Assembly: GCA_028281075.1 (NCBI GenBank)
Contig: JANQKO010000646.1
Location: 1-15,984 of the forward strand
Source of the DNA: Alphaproteobacteria bacterium
GTDB taxonomy: Bacteria > Pseudomonadota > Alphaproteobacteria > GCA-2731375
Length of the DNA stretch: 15,984 nt
Direction: 5' to 3'
Under the pieces are notes generated by a model. That model saw nothing but the letters and a program-made list of their open reading frames with translations. It searched no databases and was not told the DNA's origin. The number at the start of each line of letters is the position of its first letter. Position 1 is the stretch's first letter. Both the position numbers and the translations under genes were made by a program. This document shows, one piece after another, positions 13,791 through 15,984 of the stretch.

Positions 13791-14423
13791 TCAATCGTTT
13801 CGTTTGCGCACCTCTTCCAGGTAGGCCATCACCGTATCGAGATCGACCACGTCGGCATAGCGCCGACCCACATCGGTCAGGTTGTTGCGATGCGGCCCGT
13901 CATCGACGTCGCCGACGCAAGGCTCCGGCACGATCACCCGAAAGCCGTAGGAGAAGGCGTCGATGACCGAGGCCCGGATGCAGCCGCTGGTGTTGCAGCC
14001 GGCGATAATCACCGTGTCGACCCGCTCCTTGATGAAGAACTGCATGATCGCGGTCTGGAAGAAGATCGACGGCCCGGTCTTGCAATAGACCACGTCATAG
14101 TCGGCGTCATAGATCCGCGGCTCCATCTCGGTGCTGGGATGGCCGTGATGGAACTCGTTCACCACCGGCGGGATTTTCCAGTAAGGCGCGTCGCGGGCGC
14201 TGGAATAGGCGGTGTAGCAGGTCGCCACCGGCACGTTGCCGCGGCGGGCGAGATCCAGCATGGTCGCCGTGTTCCCGACCGCCCGCTCGACCAGCGGCCG
14301 GCCGCCCAGCGGGAACCCGGCGTCGGTGAAGCCGCGCTGGAAATCGACCACCGCGATGCCCGGCCGCTCGCCGAAGCCGATCTCGTTCGCCTCGAAGCCG
14401 ACCTGCTTGTAGATGTCGTTCAT
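13791..14423 (-). CDS. Isochorismatase-superfamily cysteine amidohydrolase (N-carbamoylsarcosine amidase/maleamate amidohydrolase-like)
   Basis: A 210-residue cytoplasmic hydrolase. The catalytic triad of the superfamily is in place: Asp27 (VVDFQRGF), Lys115 (YCKTGPS) and nucleophile Cys148 (GCNTSGCIRAS, with the usual cis-peptide before it). PFDxx is absent but FHHGHPSTEM (91-100) resembles the metal or lid region of N-carbamoylsarcosine amidase. Relatives cleave C-N bonds in N-carbamoyl compounds, nicotinamide, ureidoacrylate or maleamate, releasing ammonia and often CO2. The start at 14423 is preferred over the longer frame to 14471 because AGGA lies a few bases upstream. The YrdC-like gene ends 56 nt before it on the same strand, so the two probably form an operon. 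A TRAP binding protein is divergent from this pair. The substrate is unknown. Confidence 0.85.
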   Translation of the reverse strand: MNDIYKQVGFEANEIGFGERPGIAVVDFQRGFTDAGFPLGGRPLVERAVGNTATMLDLARRGNVPVATCYTAYSSARDAPYWKIPPVVNEFHHGHPSTEMEPRIYDADYDVVYCKTGPSIFFQTAIMQFFIKERVDTVIIAGCNTSGCIRASVIDAFSYGFRVIVPEPCVGDVDDGPHRNNLTDVGRRYADVVDLDTVMAYLEEVRKRND

Positions 14424-14479
14424 CTGTCCTGCCCCGCTTATCGTTGTCCATTGCCCATGAGCTCGACCCATCCCACCTT

Positions 14480-15181
14480 TCAGGCCGATTCGACCAAATC
14501 CACATCGAAACGTGATTTGAACGCCCGGCGTAGCTGATCGAAGCAGACGCCGACCCGCACGACGGAAAAATCTCGGAAATCGATGATGGTGCTCGAACGG
14601 CCATCGGGATTGGCGTATTTCGACCGGCCGTAGTCGAAATGGATATCAGCCGCGGCGCGCACCGGTTCATCGATCGCGTCATAGTCGTACTTGCTGCCCG
14701 AGAGCGACGTGTTCGCGGACGAGCCGAACACCGGCATGCCGCGATCCCGCGCCTGCCGGGCGATCTCGTCATGGAACTGGCCGGCGTTCAGCAGCATGTC
14801 GAGCGTGCCGACCTTGGTCGACGATTCCAGCACGAACGGCTCGACCAACCGCAGCAGCGGGTGGTCGGCGCGAAACGGCGCCACGACGGAGAAGGGAAGC
14901 TTCTCCTCGGTAATCATCTCCCGCACCATCGCATGCCGTTCGTCCGGCATGACGTGCAGCTCGGCGCTGAGCTTCCAGTCGCCGAACATGCCGCTCGGCT
15001 TCTCGTAGGACCGCTGCTTGGCGTCGAAAATGCGCCGGATGCCGTCGGACCTGGCGGCCAGGACGGCGTAGGCCACGTCCAACGGCGCGATCGCCACGCC
15101 GCCGTCGGCCAGCACGCCCAGCAGGGCCGAAACATCGGCCCGGAGCCGCGCGGCGGGAACGGGATCGTCGGTTGTCTGCAT
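14480..15181 (-). CDS. Divergent YrdC/Sua5-like (threonylcarbamoyl-AMP synthase-fold) protein
   Basis: A 233-residue protein with the YrdC-like fold. The core motif K55-Q-R57-x3-K61-P62 (the KxRxxxKP nucleotide-binding pattern) follows GGVAIAPLDVAYAVL (27-41), the place where TsaC/Sua5 have PTDTVYGL. Both threonines of that motif are lost (P-L-D-V). SSANTSLSG (154-162) and SSTIIDF (196-202) match the PSANxSG and SxTI elements. TsaC makes threonylcarbamoyl-AMP for tRNA t6A from threonine, bicarbonate and ATP. The altered pocket and the pairing with an amidohydrolase and a TRAP transporter suggest a paralogue with another substrate. The start at 15181 has GAGG 5 nt upstream; a longer frame to 15259 has no ribosome binding site. 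Confidence is good for the fold, low for the reaction. Confidence 0.75.
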   Translation of the reverse strand: MQTTDDPVPAARLRADVSALLGVLADGGVAIAPLDVAYAVLAARSDGIRRIFDAKQRSYEKPSGMFGDWKLSAELHVMPDERHAMVREMITEEKLPFSVVAPFRADHPLLRLVEPFVLESSTKVGTLDMLLNAGQFHDEIARQARDRGMPVFGSSANTSLSGSKYDYDAIDEPVRAAADIHFDYGRSKYANPDGRSSTIIDFRDFSVVRVGVCFDQLRRAFKSRFDVDLVESA

Positions 15182-15343
15182 CTGCGCCTCGGCCGAATTC
15201 TCGATGCCCGGCAGCTTATCCCGCCGGATCGGCCGATGAACAGTCCCGGTCGCGTCCATTAGAGGGTTGTGGTTTCACATCGTGGGAACAGGCTAAGATC
15301 TTGCCGTACGACCGCGTATCCGGCCGTTCTCCATGTAAACGAT

Positions 15344-15362
15344 CCGGCGCGGCAAGCGCCGG
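15344..15362 (+). promoter_or_regulatory. Strong short hairpin in the leader of the TRAP binding-protein gene
   Basis: CCGGCGC (15344-15350) and GCGCCGG (15356-15362) pair perfectly around the 5-nt loop GGCAA. The hairpin is flanked by two similar words, ATGTAAACG (15333-15341) and ATGTAACAA (15367-15375). It ends 35 nt before the ATG and is not followed by T residues, so a leader RNA structure or a protein-binding site is more likely than a terminator. Confidence 0.4.
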
Positions 15363-15397
15363 CGCGATGTAACAAATAGCGATGGGAGGACAGTACG

Positions 15398-15984
15398 ATG
15401 GCGTTTCGAGACTTTCTGACACACGCAGCGGCCGCCGGCCTGGCCGGCGGTATCGTCGCCGGCCTGGCGCTGACGGCGACGGCGCAGGACCTGCCGCGTA
15501 TCAAATGGAAGAATGCCAGTTCCTATACCGAGGCGCTCGACATCATCGGTCCCAACGGGCCGCGCGTCCTGAAGCACATCAAGGACATGACCGACCGCCG
15601 CTTCGACATCAAGTTCTTCAGCCCCGGCGCGCTGGTGCCGGCGCTGGAGGTGTTCGATTCCGTCTCCAAGGGCGCGGTCGAGACCTCGTATACGTCAGCC
15701 GGCTTCCATGCCGGCAGGATTCCGGCCGCCGCGTTCTTCGCCTCGGTGCCGTTCGGCCCGCAGATCGACGAATATCTGTCCTGGATGCAGTATGGCGGCG
15801 GCAACGACCTCTATCGCGAGATCTACGCCGAACACAACCTGATCGGCTTCAGTTGCGGCGTCGTCGCGGCCGAGGCGTCGGGCTGGTTCCGCAAGGAGAT
15901 CAAGTCGGCGGCCGACCTGAAGGGCCTGAAGATGCGGTTCTTCGGCCTGGGCGCGCTGGTCATGGGCAAGATGGGCGTGTCGAC
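15398..15984 (+). CDS. TRAP transporter DctP-type solute-binding protein (3' end outside window)
   Basis: The frame runs from ATG 15398 to the window end (195 codons), with GGGAGGA 7-8 nt upstream. A signal peptide of about 30 residues (AAAAGLAGGIVAGLALTATAQ) sends it to the periplasm. Family features follow: FFSPGALVPALEVFDSVSKGAVE (around 70-90, the DctP ligand-lobe entry), the VPFGP segment, and KSAADLKGLKMRFFGLGALVMGKMG near the end, the conserved K-G-x-K-x-R region whose Arg binds the carboxylate of the ligand. TRAP systems import organic acids using a sodium gradient; the two membrane subunits are expected just beyond the window. It is divergent from the YrdC-like/amidohydrolase pair across 216 bp. 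The ligand may be what those enzymes process, but this is positional inference. Confidence 0.9.
   Translation, partial: MAFRDFLTHAAAAGLAGGIVAGLALTATAQDLPRIKWKNASSYTEALDIIGPNGPRVLKHIKDMTDRRFDIKFFSPGALVPALEVFDSVSKGAVETSYTSAGFHAGRIPAAAFFASVPFGPQIDEYLSWMQYGGGNDLYREIYAEHNLIGFSCGVVAAEASGWFRKEIKSAADLKGLKMRFFGLGALVMGKMGVS

Noticed and set aside
1..15984. CRISPR arrays, insertion sequences, tRNA genes, phage attachment sites
   Set aside because: No regularly spaced repeats, transposase motifs, terminal inverted repeats or cloverleaf-forming sequences were found on reading both strands.

Overview
The window is about 70% G+C, densely packed and free of visible mobile elements, CRISPR arrays or rRNA/tRNA genes. 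Gene content (EamA permease, PilZ protein, TRAP transporter, sugar-acid type dehydrogenases) and base composition point to an alphaproteobacterium, probably of the Rhodospirillales type. This is inference; no taxonomic marker gene is present.

Region 1 (1-6205, minus strand) is the most notable part. It is a five-gene operon, read right to left: two secreted di-heme cytochrome c peroxidases (5129-6205 and 3987-5117), a Tat-exported Rieske iron-sulfur protein (3382-3969), a molybdopterin oxidoreductase of the arsenite-oxidase branch (694-3369), and a HEAT-repeat protein that leaves the window (1-664). A Mo subunit plus Rieske subunit plus two di-heme peroxidases is the signature of dissimilatory iodate reductase (IdrA, IdrB, IdrP1, IdrP2), not arsenite oxidase. 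In the proposed working model IdrAB reduces iodate in the periplasm and the peroxidases remove H2O2 or related by-products. The HEAT-repeat gene is an extra, undefined partner. The 349-bp divergent leader (6206-6554) holds a near-consensus FNR/Anr-type box and a large nested inverted repeat.

Region 2 (6555-9592) is ordinary: an EamA-family permease and a PaaI-type hotdog thioesterase on the plus strand, then a PilZ-domain protein and an MFS transporter on the minus strand.

Region 3 (9742-12846, plus strand) is a translationally coupled catabolic operon: an SMP-30/gluconolactonase-like hydrolase, an isocitrate/isopropylmalate-family dehydrogenase and a Gfo/Idh/MocA oxidoreductase. It is divergent from the MFS gene and has a good sigma70-like promoter. 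It probably oxidises a sugar or hydroxy acid of unknown identity.

Region 4 (12869-15984) holds a HupE/UreJ-like metal permease, a 34-residue membrane microprotein downstream of a perfect 16-bp palindrome, and a two-gene minus-strand unit (a divergent YrdC-like protein and an isochorismatase-superfamily cysteine amidohydrolase). Divergent from that unit is the start of a TRAP transporter DctP-type binding protein, cut by the window end.
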